DNA from: Symbiodinium natans
Taxonomy: Eukaryota > Sar > Dinophyceae > Suessiales > Symbiodiniaceae
Assembly (NCBI GenBank): GCA_905221605.1
Contig: CAJNDS010002801.1
Location: forward strand, 498,001 to 562,000
DNA: 64,000 bases
Reading direction: 5' to 3'
A model generated the notes under the pieces. That model was not told the DNA's origin and did no database searches. It saw only the letters and a list, made by a program, of their open reading frames with translations. Shown here piece by piece: positions 45,501-53,883 of this stretch (its first letter is position 1; each line of letters starts with the position of its first letter). Made by a program: the position numbers and the translations under genes.

Positions 45501-46624
45501 AGCGCCTCAGTTTGGGCGGCGAGTGCGGCGGCGAGATCGCCCGCCGGGTGTTGGGACCCGGTCTGCGAACCTCCGCCGTCTGAACCTCGCTTCAGGGCTT
45601 CTATCTCCATCTCTAGCGCAGCAAGCTTCGCGCGCAAAGGGGAATCGCCGTCCGTCGCGCCCAGGACACGGGCCGCGGAAGGACCACCTGCAACCTCAGC
45701 AGTGTGCAAACCTCCACGGTCCAATCCTACCCCCAACCCACTTGCAGTCGCAGGCTGTGGGAGCCCTGGGGAACGCGGCCCCACGGCTTCAACTGGCACA
45801 TCGGACGGGGAGCTCCAAACCTTCTCTTGGCTCGAGCTTTCTTTTCCCCCTAACGCGAGGATAAGCTCCCCGATGCATTGGATTTCGCGCTGAATCTCCT
45901 CTGCGTCTATGGGGTCCTCGCCACCGCGCAAAGCCGCGACCGAGAACCTGGTCCGCAGCCGACGGACCATCTTCGTAGGATGCCAGTCCCCGCCTATCTT
46001 GGAGAACTCATCCGCAAGGAGGGTGGCTTTGGTGCTTAAGGCGTCAAGGTCACGGGAGCTCACCGTGACTCCATGCGCTTTCAGCGCGAGGACAATCCGC
46101 GAAACGCGCGTCAAGTAGTCCGCGACCGGTTCTTGGTCTGGACGGAAAATCGCGCGCAGCTCCGCCTGCAAGCCCTCTGCGGTGCCTGGCACTGAACCTG
46201 CTGTCGACGGCGGACCGGACGGTCCCGCCGGGCGGGACCCTGGTGCCGTAGCAGGGACATGGGCAGCAGTGGTAGGGACCATGGCCAGCTCCCTAGCCGC
46301 GGCGCTGACGTCCACCCGCGGCGGACTGTCGCCTCCAGCGCCCGAGGCCTCAGGGACTAGCTCGGAGTCCTCTTCTTCTTCCTCTTCATCCTCGTCCTCC
46401 TCTTCGGCGTCATGGAGGAACTTCATGACTTTCCGCCAGAGAGCCGCCTCTTGCTCTGGCGTAGTGCTGACCCCATCCCGCTTGGACAATGGACGGCTGC
46501 CAGTCTCCCTACGCCACTTAAGCCAAGCGACGTAGCTCATCCGCTCGGGATAGGGAACGTCTCCACCCTCGATAGCTTCGAGGAGGGTGACGCCCTCAGC
46601 CTGACCTGCAACCTCTGCGGACAT
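42566..46624 (-). CDS. Gag with two CCCH fingers and aspartic protease
   Basis: Of 1352 codons, residues 1-350 are acidic and low-complexity. Residues 385-590 are a capsid-like helical region (LTWPTLTDDKSDARDVVLFY, LRGRCRGSRMKTYTNAY, TPRELYLSYLRKMPPYLQKE). Two CCCH zinc fingers follow: CFHFRDHGNCPKGDACPYSH near 659 and CPFFSKNGSCKKGASCDMVH near 732, replacing the usual CCHC knuckles. Residues about 840-985 are a retropepsin-like protease (VECMLDGCAGANHV, with the second motif GLILGGRALD); the DGCAG active-site variant differs from DTGA. The C-terminal third carries several CxxC pairs and a hydrophobic span (IGVLSVLAAVTVLASVWG). The ORF ends by frameshift before the RT thumb. Confidence 0.8.
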   Translation of the reverse strand: MSAEVAGQAEGVTLLEAIEGGDVPYPERMSYVAWLKWRRETGSRPLSKRDGVSTTPEQEAALWRKVMKFLHDAEEEDEDEEEEEEDSELVPEASGAGGDSPPRVDVSAAARELAMVPTTAAHVPATAPGSRPAGPSGPPSTAGSVPGTAEGLQAELRAIFRPDQEPVADYLTRVSRIVLALKAHGVTVSSRDLDALSTKATLLADEFSKIGGDWHPTKMVRRLRTRFSVAALRGGEDPIDAEEIQREIQCIGELILALGGKESSSQEKVWSSPSDVPVEAVGPRSPGLPQPATASGLGVGLDRGGLHTAEVAGGPSAARVLGATDGDSPLRAKLAALEMEIEALKRGSDGGGSQTGSQHPAGDLAAALAAQTEALKEALAQRGGQSSITTVKTDLTWPTLTDDKSDARDVVLFYEEFEDVCALANNCRGMSAREKLLALRGRCRGSRMKTYTNAYRAAWKSGEVLSDPQAVYDRIKNKHLMFGESREEREVRVDGEHASLAKGKLTGHQFEPLFEASIADLEAVGLGKTPRELYLSYLRKMPPYLQKEIRNDKRLWPGDPKDGGLRGPQTWEESHKVVLEYEQREAAHRAVSHSVYTATGSQSADPAVALAEAQKEIKSLKAAAKAAAKGAAAAAKAGADQTYAATSKGAGKGADKKICFHFRDHGNCPKGDACPYSHDKELRRKALAAKKGDQTFATAKGKGKGKGGGKAKANAKPKAAAKGAAKPPGTVCPFFSKNGSCKKGASCDMVHNLTTSGGTPALPANWAPPSGASMSNPFAAFSVQIGSSGVQAGVSGAAGHAAVQQHALPLSKGGRDKFATLDDLPKDWWNLADNEPGGYQYRTVVQVLDRKVECMLDGCAGANHVTEELVVGMMNRAAELGIGTEDPGFPVVRLEKWVHPEYVHGIASGAPVPLKGAAVLRVTLLEGKTADDCRPNTEIFVRCKIAARGTSDWHGLILGGRALDCAGRMGLGLRPGPDFHVLDTLGIRMPRCEDHSRTRKDRAYAFEARLSSLDDASCTEPGGGSRGLLRYDGEEPLELSPGDGVLVPVVRESGVSAEGSLSEVVLPVECGVEAVPGLWPTGEGKGFVLLAAQECDHSLQPGEVVAEVRSGLVSTAACGCGAIETVFESEPSPQACADCGVAVASVDHDPCFACGSASRAAARSFQGCSSCARSFGRLRTGARIGVLSVLAAVTVLASVWGGSGPVGRPVEEPGVLTCLDHLPSVDSWREAPGGYASVWGRRPAQKDLRTAAVEKAPYETCLLQRAGEAWRFWDTRDLRVAESVACSDEVPVTERLAVFRTRKGPRWDAGLAGVRDRPRLKEAQVMLRAQQTRSTRRAARAIISWRAGTSIR

Positions 46625-46828
46625 TGCCGCAACACAAGGCGAAAAGCCGCGCCTTGGTTAGCAGGCCGCAGGCGTGGCACGCGAAGCGCCGCGCCTTGGT
46701 TAACAGGCCGCAAGCGTGGCACACAGTCCACGCGTCCAGGTCACGGACCGCGACAGACAAGCAAAGCAATGCTTGCCCACTCGGGCCGTAGGCACAAGAG
46801 CTGTACGTTTCCCAGAACAGCCCCCAAT
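46625..46828 (-). promoter_or_regulatory. Retroelement leader with candidate primer-binding site and a 35-bp direct repeat
   Basis: On the minus strand, TGGGGGCTGTTCTGGGAA begins two bases after the 5' LTR and may be the primer-binding site; I cannot name the tRNA. Bases 46646-46680 and 46688-46722 are a direct repeat of 35 bases (GCCGCGCCTTGGTTA start) with a few mismatches. A CCAGGTCACGG motif copy is at 46732-46751. Confidence 0.5.
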
Positions 46829-47137
46829 TGTGAAGTCGACCAGCACTGGACTTGCACTAAGCCAATGCAATCACAGCCCGGTCACGCTGTTTTACGACTT
46901 CGTGAGTCCAAGCACTTGTGCAGCTACGCCTGAGTGCGTCCGGTCGGACCGCACAGCAACCTAGGAGCTACTGTACGACTCTACCGTGCTCAAAGGCACA
47001 AGCTCGGTACTTGAGCCAAAAAATTGGCATTGTTACGAATTGCAAAACTCTACATGCAAAGGAAAACTACAAGGTGGTCTGCCGAGTCCTAATGCATCAC
47101 AGAGCAGAAGATGCATATGCACTCATGTCAGCTCACA
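46829..47137 (-). repeat. 5' LTR (right copy)
   Basis: 309 bases, no difference seen from 19135-19443. It should hold the element's promoter and start site. Confidence 0.95.
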
Positions 47138-47138
47138 A

Positions 47139-47139
47139 A

Positions 47140-47170
<31 letters not shown>

Positions 47171-47268
47171 TGTATGTATGTATGTATGTATGTATGTATG
47201 TATGTATGTATGTATGTATGTATGTATGTATGTATGTATGTATGTATGTATGATGATGATGATGATGT
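47139..47268. repeat. TATG microsatellite, then ATG repeats
   Basis: About 27 units of TATG followed by several GAT/ATG units begin directly outside the LTR. Confidence 0.95.
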
Positions 47269-47740
47269 GTATAGAGATATGTATGGGTTTGTTTTATGAG
47301 GGACAAATCATTGAGCCTACAGCCCTTGTGGGCGATCCGCTACCTAAATGCCCTTAGAAGCCTTAGCCAGGCACCAGAGCCTTTCAAGCTTTCAAGCCTT
47401 CAGAATACGTTCCCCCGAAACCCGAAACCCTAACCCCAAACCCTAAACCCTAAACCCTGAACCCCAAACCCTAAACCCTTAACCCTAGACCCCAAACCCT
47501 CAACCCTAAGCCCCAACTTAGGTCTCCGCGATGCCTCCGACTCTTTGAAGGAGCTGCGCGGGGCCTCCCGAGCTCGAAAGGCCGGCTTTCAACGCAGGGA
47601 GTGGGATGCCCTATGCCCTAAGATGCATATATATATATGTATATGTGTAAATCAATATACATATATATATACACACATAAGTAATATAAATCACCTCTAA
47701 ATACAAATATTAACATACATATAAATAAATCAATAAATAC

Positions 47741-47771
<31 letters not shown>

Positions 47772-47953
47772 TGTATGTATGTATGTATGTATGTATGTAC
47801 ATATGTTTCACAACATGTATTCATACCTCTGAATATGAAGAGATATGAAGATGAATGTTGATATGAATGCTTTATATCCTATATGAGCCCTAGCCTCCTA
47901 GACCCCGCAAACTTTGCTGCAAAAAACCACAAAACGGCAGCAAGGCGAGGCAG
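47269..47953. other. Gene-free stretch with telomere-like array and second TATG microsatellite
   Basis: CCCTAAA and CCCCAAA units occupy 47420-47515, a TA-rich patch 47625-47670, and TATG repeats 47742-47798. Nothing coding is supported. Confidence 0.6.
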
Positions 47954-48039
47954 GCCGAGACCTTCTGAAAGTCCCTCGGAGGCCTTCGCGTCATGGCGCC
48001 GTGGCTGGCGCCATCGGGCAGCCTGTTGCTGGGCTTTGC
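47954..48039 (+). CDS. Candidate SFI1-like repeat exon 10
   Basis: It follows GAGGCAG and encodes SESPSEAFASWRRGWRHRA and ACCWAL: a full A-F-x2-W-R-R core. It lies to the right of the retroelement, which would place the 28-kb insertion within an intron of the same transcription unit. Confidence 0.45.
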
Positions 48040-48689
48040 CTTTAAGAAACCATGAACACCGACTCCTTTGGCTTACTTGGTGGGCTAAGAAGGTGGGGGG
48101 GCATTGTGGAGGGCAGGGTTTTTCGCGCTAGGCGAACAGGCTGCTTCCTCACCCGAAGCTTCGTCACCCTGAACCTCCAACTCTCATTCGACCAGGTTCT
48201 TTCCAGCAAAATCGCTTGGGTCGCGCTGCTCTGCGGCTGTGGCGACAGAGTGCTGGGAGCCCTACAGCCCCCACGGTGAATCCTCAGCCTGCTGTAAAAC
48301 AGAGCTTATTTGTTTGTAACGCTCATCATCATATTCATAATCATAATCAGAATCATAGGTTTTGATGATCAATGTTCATAAACATTGATGTATACTATTC
48401 TTTGTATATAGCTTATTAGCGCGTGTATGTATGTTGGTAGTGGAGCATCCTTTGCTCGGCCCAATTGTCGCTTCTTTGAGACAGCTTTTTTCGCAAGTCG
48501 GCCTCGCAGTTCTTCTCATCTTATTCAGGGCGCCACCCCACCTTACCTTTCACCAAAGTGTCCGTGAGAGCGCTGTAAGAGTGTCCTGGCCGGCCATGAC
48601 GAAGGATGCCGGACTTCCGAACCCTCGGCCCACCCTACTCTGGCAAAGACCGAAGATCAAGCGCCCAAGCTCACCACCCCCTGTGCAAG

Positions 48690-48758
48690 GCCCGCATCGC
48701 GCGGCAGAGCCGCGCCTGCGCCCAGAGTGCAGCGGGAGCCTGGCTTGCTGCGGTGAAG
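48690..48758 (+). CDS. Candidate SFI1-like repeat exon 11
   Basis: It follows CTGTGCAAG and ends at GTGAAG; 69 bases in phase 0. It encodes ARIARQSRACAQSAAGAWL then AAVK. The core is A-x2-AW. Confidence 0.4.
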
Positions 48759-48912
48759 GGAGTGCCGGCCTCGGAGTCAAAACGAAGCTCGGGACAACCC
48801 CGAAAGACTACAAAAACCCAACCTCCCAGGGCCCTTAAACCCCAAGCCCCAAACCCTAAGCAACCCTAAGCAACCCAAACCATCCCAAACCCCTAAGCTC
48901 TGCGAACTCGAG

Positions 48913-48971
48913 GCTCGAACGAGGCGGCTGCGCCTCAGCCTCCGTGCCTGGAGCTGCGAGATCAGCTCAAG
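48913..48971 (+). CDS. Candidate SFI1-like repeat exon 12
   Basis: It follows CTCGAG and ends at CTCAAG. It encodes ARTRRLRLSLRAWSCEISS, very like the candidate at 16603 (RLRRCLRAWAG). Confidence 0.45.
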
Positions 48972-49524
48972 GAGGTGGCTAAGGCGCACAGGTTCCGGGC
49001 TGGGGAATCAAGGTTCCGGGTAGTGGGGTTTAGGGACTGTTGCTGGAGGTTGGGTAGAAATCTCGAATTTAGTGCTGATCAGGTCAGGAACTTGCACCGC
49101 TCTTCGGGCCGTGTTCATGTTCGTGTTGTTGGCTTCAGCTTCAGCACAGGGATTCGCTCCTGGGGCTTCTGGAATGAAGTTTGCATTCTGCAACCTACAA
49201 GAAATCCCAGGCCCTAGAAACCCTCCCTTTTTGTGGTGAGCCCTAAACCCTAAACCCTAATAAACCCTAAACCTTAAACCCTAAACCCTAAACCCGGTTG
49301 ATGGCTTTTGGGCAGGTCCTCCCTCCGGCAGTGGCAGCTCTTCTGGACGAGCTCCAGGCGCGCGTTTTCGTGTTGCAGGGGAGTTTGGGCATTGAACACT
49401 GGGTTTAGGGTTTAGGGTTTAGGGTTTAGGGTTTAGGGTTGAAATATTGACATTGTTTGGTGCCAGTCTGTTCGTTCATGGCGCACGGTGTGGGGTTTCT
49501 AGGGTTTGAACCGCTTCCGCAAAG
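48972..49524 (+). other. Intron-like DNA with telomere-like arrays
   Basis: CCCTAAA units lie at 49230-49293 and TTTAGGG units at 49402-49440; the orientation flips between the two. A short open segment at 49336-49379 (LPPAVAALLDELQARVF) may be another exon but lacks the Trp core. Confidence 0.4.
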
Positions 49525-49573
49525 GAAGACTCGCCTCTCCTGCCTGCTGCGCCGATGGCGGTTCCTGGCAAAG
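49525..49573 (+). CDS. Candidate SFI1-like repeat exon 13
   Basis: It follows CGCAAAG and encodes KTRLSCLLRRWRFLAK, with the L-x3-L-x2-W-R core. The right edge may extend to a CAG at 49613. Confidence 0.4.
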
Positions 49574-50478
49574 GACCCTGCGGCATTCTGTGTTGTCATC
49601 CAGCCCCCACCCACCTTAAACAACCCATAGGCTTCATAATCCCTTGTACACCCCCCAATATACATTCCATATATACACCCGTATGAAACCCATGCAAACA
49701 CTATCAGCTCCAGAATCCCGAATAACCCCTCAAAATAAAACCCGGTAAACTTCGAATCCGAAGCCCTCAACGCGGGGTTTCCCTTCAAAACCGCGAGGCT
49801 CGCGGAGCCAGCAGGCAAGTCGTGGCCCGGCACTCGGATTAGGGTTGATAGGGTTTTGTACTTTCAGGTTCAGGGGTACACTCGATGTGTATTCGAGGTC
49901 GGCTCCACTTGGCAAGCGTGCTTTGGATCAGCCCACGCTGCGGATGTTACGGGTTGGGGCCTGGGTTTAGGGGTTTAGGGTTTAGGGTTTGGGGTTTGGG
50001 GTTTAGGGTTTGGATTAGGGGGTGTTCTGTCCAGGCAGGGCTGCTGCGCGGCTGGATCGAAGAGTTGGGATCTCGGCTTTTGCAAGTTGCAGGCGTCAGG
50101 GACATTTTTTTGTAAGCACGTGTTTTCTACTCGTATATGTTCGTTTTGTTCACACACTCCCCTTTCCCCTGCTTGTTACATTTGTTTTTGTTACATTTGT
50201 TGTTTTTGGTTGGATTCTTGCAGATTCTTCAGCCTTGAACTTTGTGCCCCGGCTTGATCACATTCTGCCAAGCCCGCGTCAAATCAGGGCCAGCGGCTCT
50301 GCCACAAGACCCTGTCTGGGCGCCAGGGAGGGGGGCTCCTTTTGTGGTGTATCTTCTGTCGCCCCGCCCCCCTCCCCCCGCAAAAAACCCAATCGCCCCT
50401 GTAAGCCTTGAACCCTGTAGGCTATATCCGCCCCAAACCTTGAACCCTGTCAGCCCTTGTGGAATGCCGCGAACGCAG
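49574..50478 (+). other. Intron-like DNA
   Basis: TTTAGGG and TTTGGGG units lie at 49972-50020. The rest is of mixed composition, with a T-rich patch around 50105-50220. No supported gene. Confidence 0.4.
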
Positions 50479-50552
50479 AGGTGCTCGAAGACCGCGGCGC
50501 TGGTTCGTCGTGCCATTCTTCGGCGCCTGCTCCTCGCCTGGCGCATCGTGCG
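50479..50552 (+). CDS. Candidate SFI1-like repeat exon 14
   Basis: It follows GAACGCAG and ends before GTGCTAAG. It encodes KTAALVRRAILRRLLLAWRI, a clear L-x3-L-x2-A-W-R helix in a 74-base exon. Confidence 0.5.
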
Positions 50553-50832
50553 GTGCTAAGATGCGTATGCCCTCTTGGGTTGAGTTTTTTTTGCCGAAGT
50601 CGGGTTGTGGACTATTTGGGGGTTAGTTTCAGGGGCTTAAGGGGGGAAGGGGCGTGTGGACATTTTCACGGATGCGCCGGGCTTTCATCTGCTTTGCCTT
50701 TGATGCTCCAAAGGAGTCCGTCCCCCTCAGCGCCGTGCACAATATTTCGCAAGGCTGGCCCTGCTGCCCGAAGCCCTGAGCCCCTCAACCCCTTGCAACC
50801 CTCCAAGCGTTGCGAGCACCGGGGCGGGGAGC

Positions 50833-50937
50833 ATGGCGGACGCGATGGCGCCGGCTGCGCCGCTGGTCGCCACACTGGCGGCGTCGCCGGAGGAGACGCA
50901 GGAAGCCCGGCTTTATCACCGGGTGCCCTTGGGGTGA
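50833..50937 (+). CDS. Short ORF, possible exon resembling the start of a PABC/MLLE domain
   Basis: 34 sense codons from ATG to TGA: PLVATLAASPEETQEARLYH recalls the first helix of the poly(A)-binding protein C-terminal domain. It is too short to assign; an unrelated exon is equally possible. Confidence 0.2.
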   Translation: MADAMAPAAPLVATLAASPEETQEARLYHRVPLG

Positions 50938-51026
50938 TTGGGATTGGGGTCGGGGGGGGGTTTAAGGTTTAAAGAAGTTTAAAGTTTAAAGTTTAAGGTT
51001 CTGACGGTTTAGGGGGAGGGTGGAGG

Positions 51027-51145
51027 GACAAGCCTCCTCGGCCGCATGTCCTGAAAAAAGCCTGCCCTGCGCCGAGGATTGCGCCATTTGCTTTCAACCC
51101 ATGCACGAGTCCTGCGAGCTGCAGAAGCTCTCCTGCGGACACAGG
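51027..51145 (+). CDS. RING-H2 finger, first-half exon
   Basis: The coding segment CAEDCAICFQPMHESCELQK then LSCGHR gives the first CxxC pair and the C-x-H of a RING-H2 domain. The left edge is uncertain. The exon ends at ACAGG, and an AGG also stands at the start of the second half. RING-H2 proteins are usually E3 ubiquitin ligases. Confidence 0.6.
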
Positions 51146-51352
51146 CTCTCCGCTTAGAGCTGGGGTGTGTGTTTCTCACGATGGGTGAAAGCCCTGTAAG
51201 AAGTTGAGCTCTATAAACTTCAGGACCCCATAAACCTTACCTTACCCTCTAAACCCCAATGACAGAGTATAGACAGCAGACATCAGCAAACATTTCAGGT
51301 TTTCGTGCACTTCATTAGCTGCACTTGTGGGACCCATCCAAGCCGTCCCAGG

Positions 51353-51424
51353 TTCCACCACGCTTGCGTCTCGGAGTGGCTGCTTCGTAAGTCCTCCTGC
51401 CCGCTATGCAAGCAAGCCGCTTGC
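51353..51424 (+). CDS. RING-H2 finger, second-half exon
   Basis: FHHACVSEWLLRKSSCPLCK supplies the remaining His, Cys and the final CxxC. With the first half the spacing is C-x2-C...C-x-H-x2-HH-x-C...C-x2-C, a complete C3H2C3 finger across a ~207-base intron. The open frame then runs into the T and G tracts, so the exon must end near 51424. Confidence 0.6.
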
Positions 51425-51431
51425 CTCATTG

Positions 51432-51639
51432 TTTTTTTTTTTTGGGGGGGGGGAGGGGGGGGGAGGGGGGGGGAGGGGGGGGAGGGGGGGGGAGGGGGGA
51501 GGGGGGGAGGGGGGGGGGGAGGGGGGGGGAGGGGGGGGGGGGAGGGGGGGGTGGGGGGGGAGGGGGGGGGGAGGGGAGGGGGGGGGGGGGAGGGGGGGGG
51601 GGGGGGGGAGGGGCGGGAGGGGGGGAGGGGGGGAGGGGG
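51432..51639 (+). repeat. T12 run followed by a 196-base G tract
   Basis: Bases 51432-51443 are T; 51444-51639 are nearly pure G with scattered single A, one T and one C. G4 structure would be expected. Poly-Gly and poly-Pro frames here are artefacts. Confidence 0.95.
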
Positions 51640-52400
51640 TTGCTTCCTCTTGCCACCCCTCCGAACCCATCATCAAAGGGCCTGCCCTTATGGGTTGATT
51701 CAAGTGGCCATTTCCTGACATCACAGTGCGGGCACCGGTCTGTTGATACTATCTTATGTATCATATTGCATATCATACTTTTTGTATTTGTACTTTGTAT
51801 GCTATTTATATCATGTAGTATATACTTTACATGATCAAATATAATCCCTTCCCCCCAATATCAAAAGGGCCCCCCCCCCAATAAAAGCTCGAAATGTGTG
51901 TTTATAATTAGGGGGAGGTTTTTATCGAAATGTCATAATTAGTTAGACTTCAGGGTTACTCAAGTAATCAATTACTTAAGTGTGGCGTAAACTGAAAGAG
52001 AGGAAGAGAAAGAGAGAGAACCCTAAACCCTTAACCCTAGACCCCAAACCCTAAACCCTCTGAGGGTTTTAGTGGTGTTGAGGGGTTTATTGGAGGCCTG
52101 ACCCCCCCCCTCCCCCCCAAATTCAAAATGGGCTTTAAATAGGTTTTTTGGATTTAGGGGGTTTTGCCGGAAAGTGTTTTTATTATTAGGTTGGTCTTAA
52201 GTAAAAGGGGGAAGCGATTATACTAAATCACATTTCCATATATCATATTACGTTTTGTCCACAATGTTTTATATGACCTGTGTACACCCCAGGAAAGCCC
52301 TGGCGCGGAGCCTGGGAAGGAGCCTTTCCGCATCGACATGGGACACCAGGCGCAGGGCGTCTTGGGTGGATGCACGTGGGGTCGACGGGCTCGAATCTCA
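51640..52400 (+). other. Intron-like DNA after the G tract
   Basis: An AT-rich patch (51730-51850), C-runs near 51870, a GA-rich patch near 52000-52020 and CCCTAAA units at 52020-52062. No gene. Confidence 0.4.
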
Positions 52401-52766
52401 AGCCGGAGAGACTTGGCCCTGAACCCTTGGTCGCGCAGGAGATGGCCCAGTTTGTGAATGAGCTAGAAGACATCTTCCAGGCCATTCATGCTGGCGTCCG
52501 CTGCTCGTCGGCAAGCTCATGCGAACTTTTGCAATTGCGATCCGATCCGCCATGGGTCCTGTAGGGCAAGCTCTCTGTGTGGTTGTCATGAGTCTAGGAT
52601 GCCGTCATGCCCCAGAAAAGACAATGGGTTCAGGGGAAGACTACGCTGTGGCCTTGCCGGCCATCACGTACAACCTCTGCGTGAGCTTGGGCTACGAGGA
52701 TGAGGACGAGCTGGAAGAGGCCGGCCGCACCCCCAATCACTCTCGGTGTCAGGGATGCCAAGGGTG
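52401..52766 (+). CDS. Exon-like coding segments of an unrecognised gene
   Basis: Two overlapping frames carry coding-type sequence: RLGPEPLVAQEMAQFVNELE and DIFQAIHAGVR (52405-52500), then VVMSLGCRHAPEKTMGSGED and YAVALPAITYNLCVSLGYE to a stop at 52765-52767. I take them as parts of one or two exons with an undetermined boundary. No family recognised. Confidence 0.35.
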
Positions 52767-52904
52767 AAGGGTTTAGCCACTTGGAGGTTCGACTGAAGTT
52801 ACAGCCCAAACAAAAGAACCCCTTCGTCCTCTAATATGGTTACAGGTGGGCGGAAGTACATATACTAAGTACAATCATGTACTTGTGCTTCCAAGTGCTC
52901 AGAA

Positions 52905-53044
52905 CCAAGGGGCCTCCCCCGAACTGATGACAAATTTTCAGCGAAGGCCCTGGGCGGTCCTCTGGCAGAGTTTCTGGAGGCGTTGCTCCTTGCCCGGATG
53001 TGGATGGAGGCCCCAAAGTGGTTGAGGGCCTTTGTGGCTCTATA
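52905..53044 (+). CDS. Possible terminal exon
   Basis: An open frame ending in TAG at 53042-53044 reads DKFSAKALGGPLAEFLEALL then LARMWMEAPKWLRAFVAL. It has the Leu/Ala/Trp-rich look of the SFI1-like exons but no clear acceptor. Confidence 0.3.
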
Positions 53045-53828
53045 GACCATATAACCCTTGAACCTGTAATTTCCTTAAACCCTAAACCCTGAACCCTATA
53101 CCCCAAACCCTAAAGGCCCCAAACCTCTCCGGGTGAATTGAGCCGAGGCCCCATTTCGAGGTGCAGAGACCTGCCGAGGATGCCGAGGAGAAGGCTCCTG
53201 CCGGGCTTTTGGGGGTTTAGGGTTTAGGGTTTGGGGTTTAGGGTTTGGGGTTTAGGGTTTAGGGTTTGGGGTTTAGGGTTTGGGGTTTAGGGTTGAGGGT
53301 TTAGGGTTTAGGGCGCAGAAGGATGCAGGGCTTTTTGCGTGAGCCGGTGCTTCGGGCGTCAGGACGAGATTGGGGTTTATGGTCTTTTTCGGGCCCCTGT
53401 TTCAACACGGCTTACATGTGAGGTGCCTTGAGAAAGGAGTTTAGGGTTTAGGGCTTAGGGTTTAGGGTTTAGGGTTTAGGGATACTTGTACACTGAATTT
53501 CAGAGACCTGGCCCTAATTGTTGGGCTGTGTACAGGTGTTCCGCAACTGCCTTGAAAACCCTGATTCCTCCGCAATCTGCTAAAATCCTATACGCCCTCT
53601 AAACACTCTAAAACCTCGGAACCCTGTAAACCCTACAAACCCTCCAACCCCTTTCAACCCCATAAGCCTTACAAATCCCACAAACCCTCTAAACCCCTGC
53701 TGACATAAGGCTTTAGAGCCCGAGTTTAGGGTTTCCTTGTAGGGCTTGGGGCATAGGGCTTGGGATATTGGAATCGCAAGCTCCTTTTGGAGGCCCCAAA
53801 CCCCAAGCCCGCAATCCTTGCATCCCAG
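53045..53828. repeat. Telomere-like tracts in both orientations
   Basis: TTTAGGG with TTTGGGG variants at 53215-53310 and 53440-53482; CCCTAAA-like phrases at 53075-53118 and 53590-53695. A single exon-like phrase (VQRPAEDAEEKAP) is at 53162-53200. Confidence 0.7.
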
Positions 53829-53883
53829 AGGACTCAGAGATCCGCGTCCTCATGCGACCGGTCCCCAAAGAGGAGGATCTCCG
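53829..53883 (+). CDS. Short exon with canonical splice sites, unrecognised
   Basis: It follows CATCCCAG and is followed by GTGACTCG. It encodes DSEIRVLMRPVPKEEDLR. Charged, no family assigned. Confidence 0.4.

Larger units (their letters stand above)
19135..47137 (-). mobile_element. 28-kb LTR retroelement, Ty3-like pol, with a nested DNA transposon
   Basis: Two direct 309-base repeats bound it, TG...CA in form. The genes run on the minus strand, so the 5' LTR is the right-hand copy. Order: gag-protease, RT thumb, RNase H, integrase, Rossmann-like extension, RT palm, Tpt1/PLD polyprotein. Without the nested transposon it would be about 17.1 kb. I see no matching 5-base target duplication: flanks are TAAGT on the left and AAATA on the right, and both lie in microsatellite, where one could have been lost. 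pol is broken by frameshifts although the LTRs look identical, which points to recent mobilisation of an already defective or chimeric element, or to assembly errors. Confidence 0.85.

Noticed and set aside
46811-46828. Named tRNA for the primer-binding site
   Set aside because: The sequence has the right place and TGG start but does not resemble a tRNA 3' end I can identify.
19130-47142. Five-base target duplication around the LTR element
   Set aside because: Flanks TAAGT and AAATA do not match; I therefore do not claim one.
51305-51834. Glycine-rich and proline-rich ORFs
   Set aside because: They read through the G tract; only the RING half at the start is credible.
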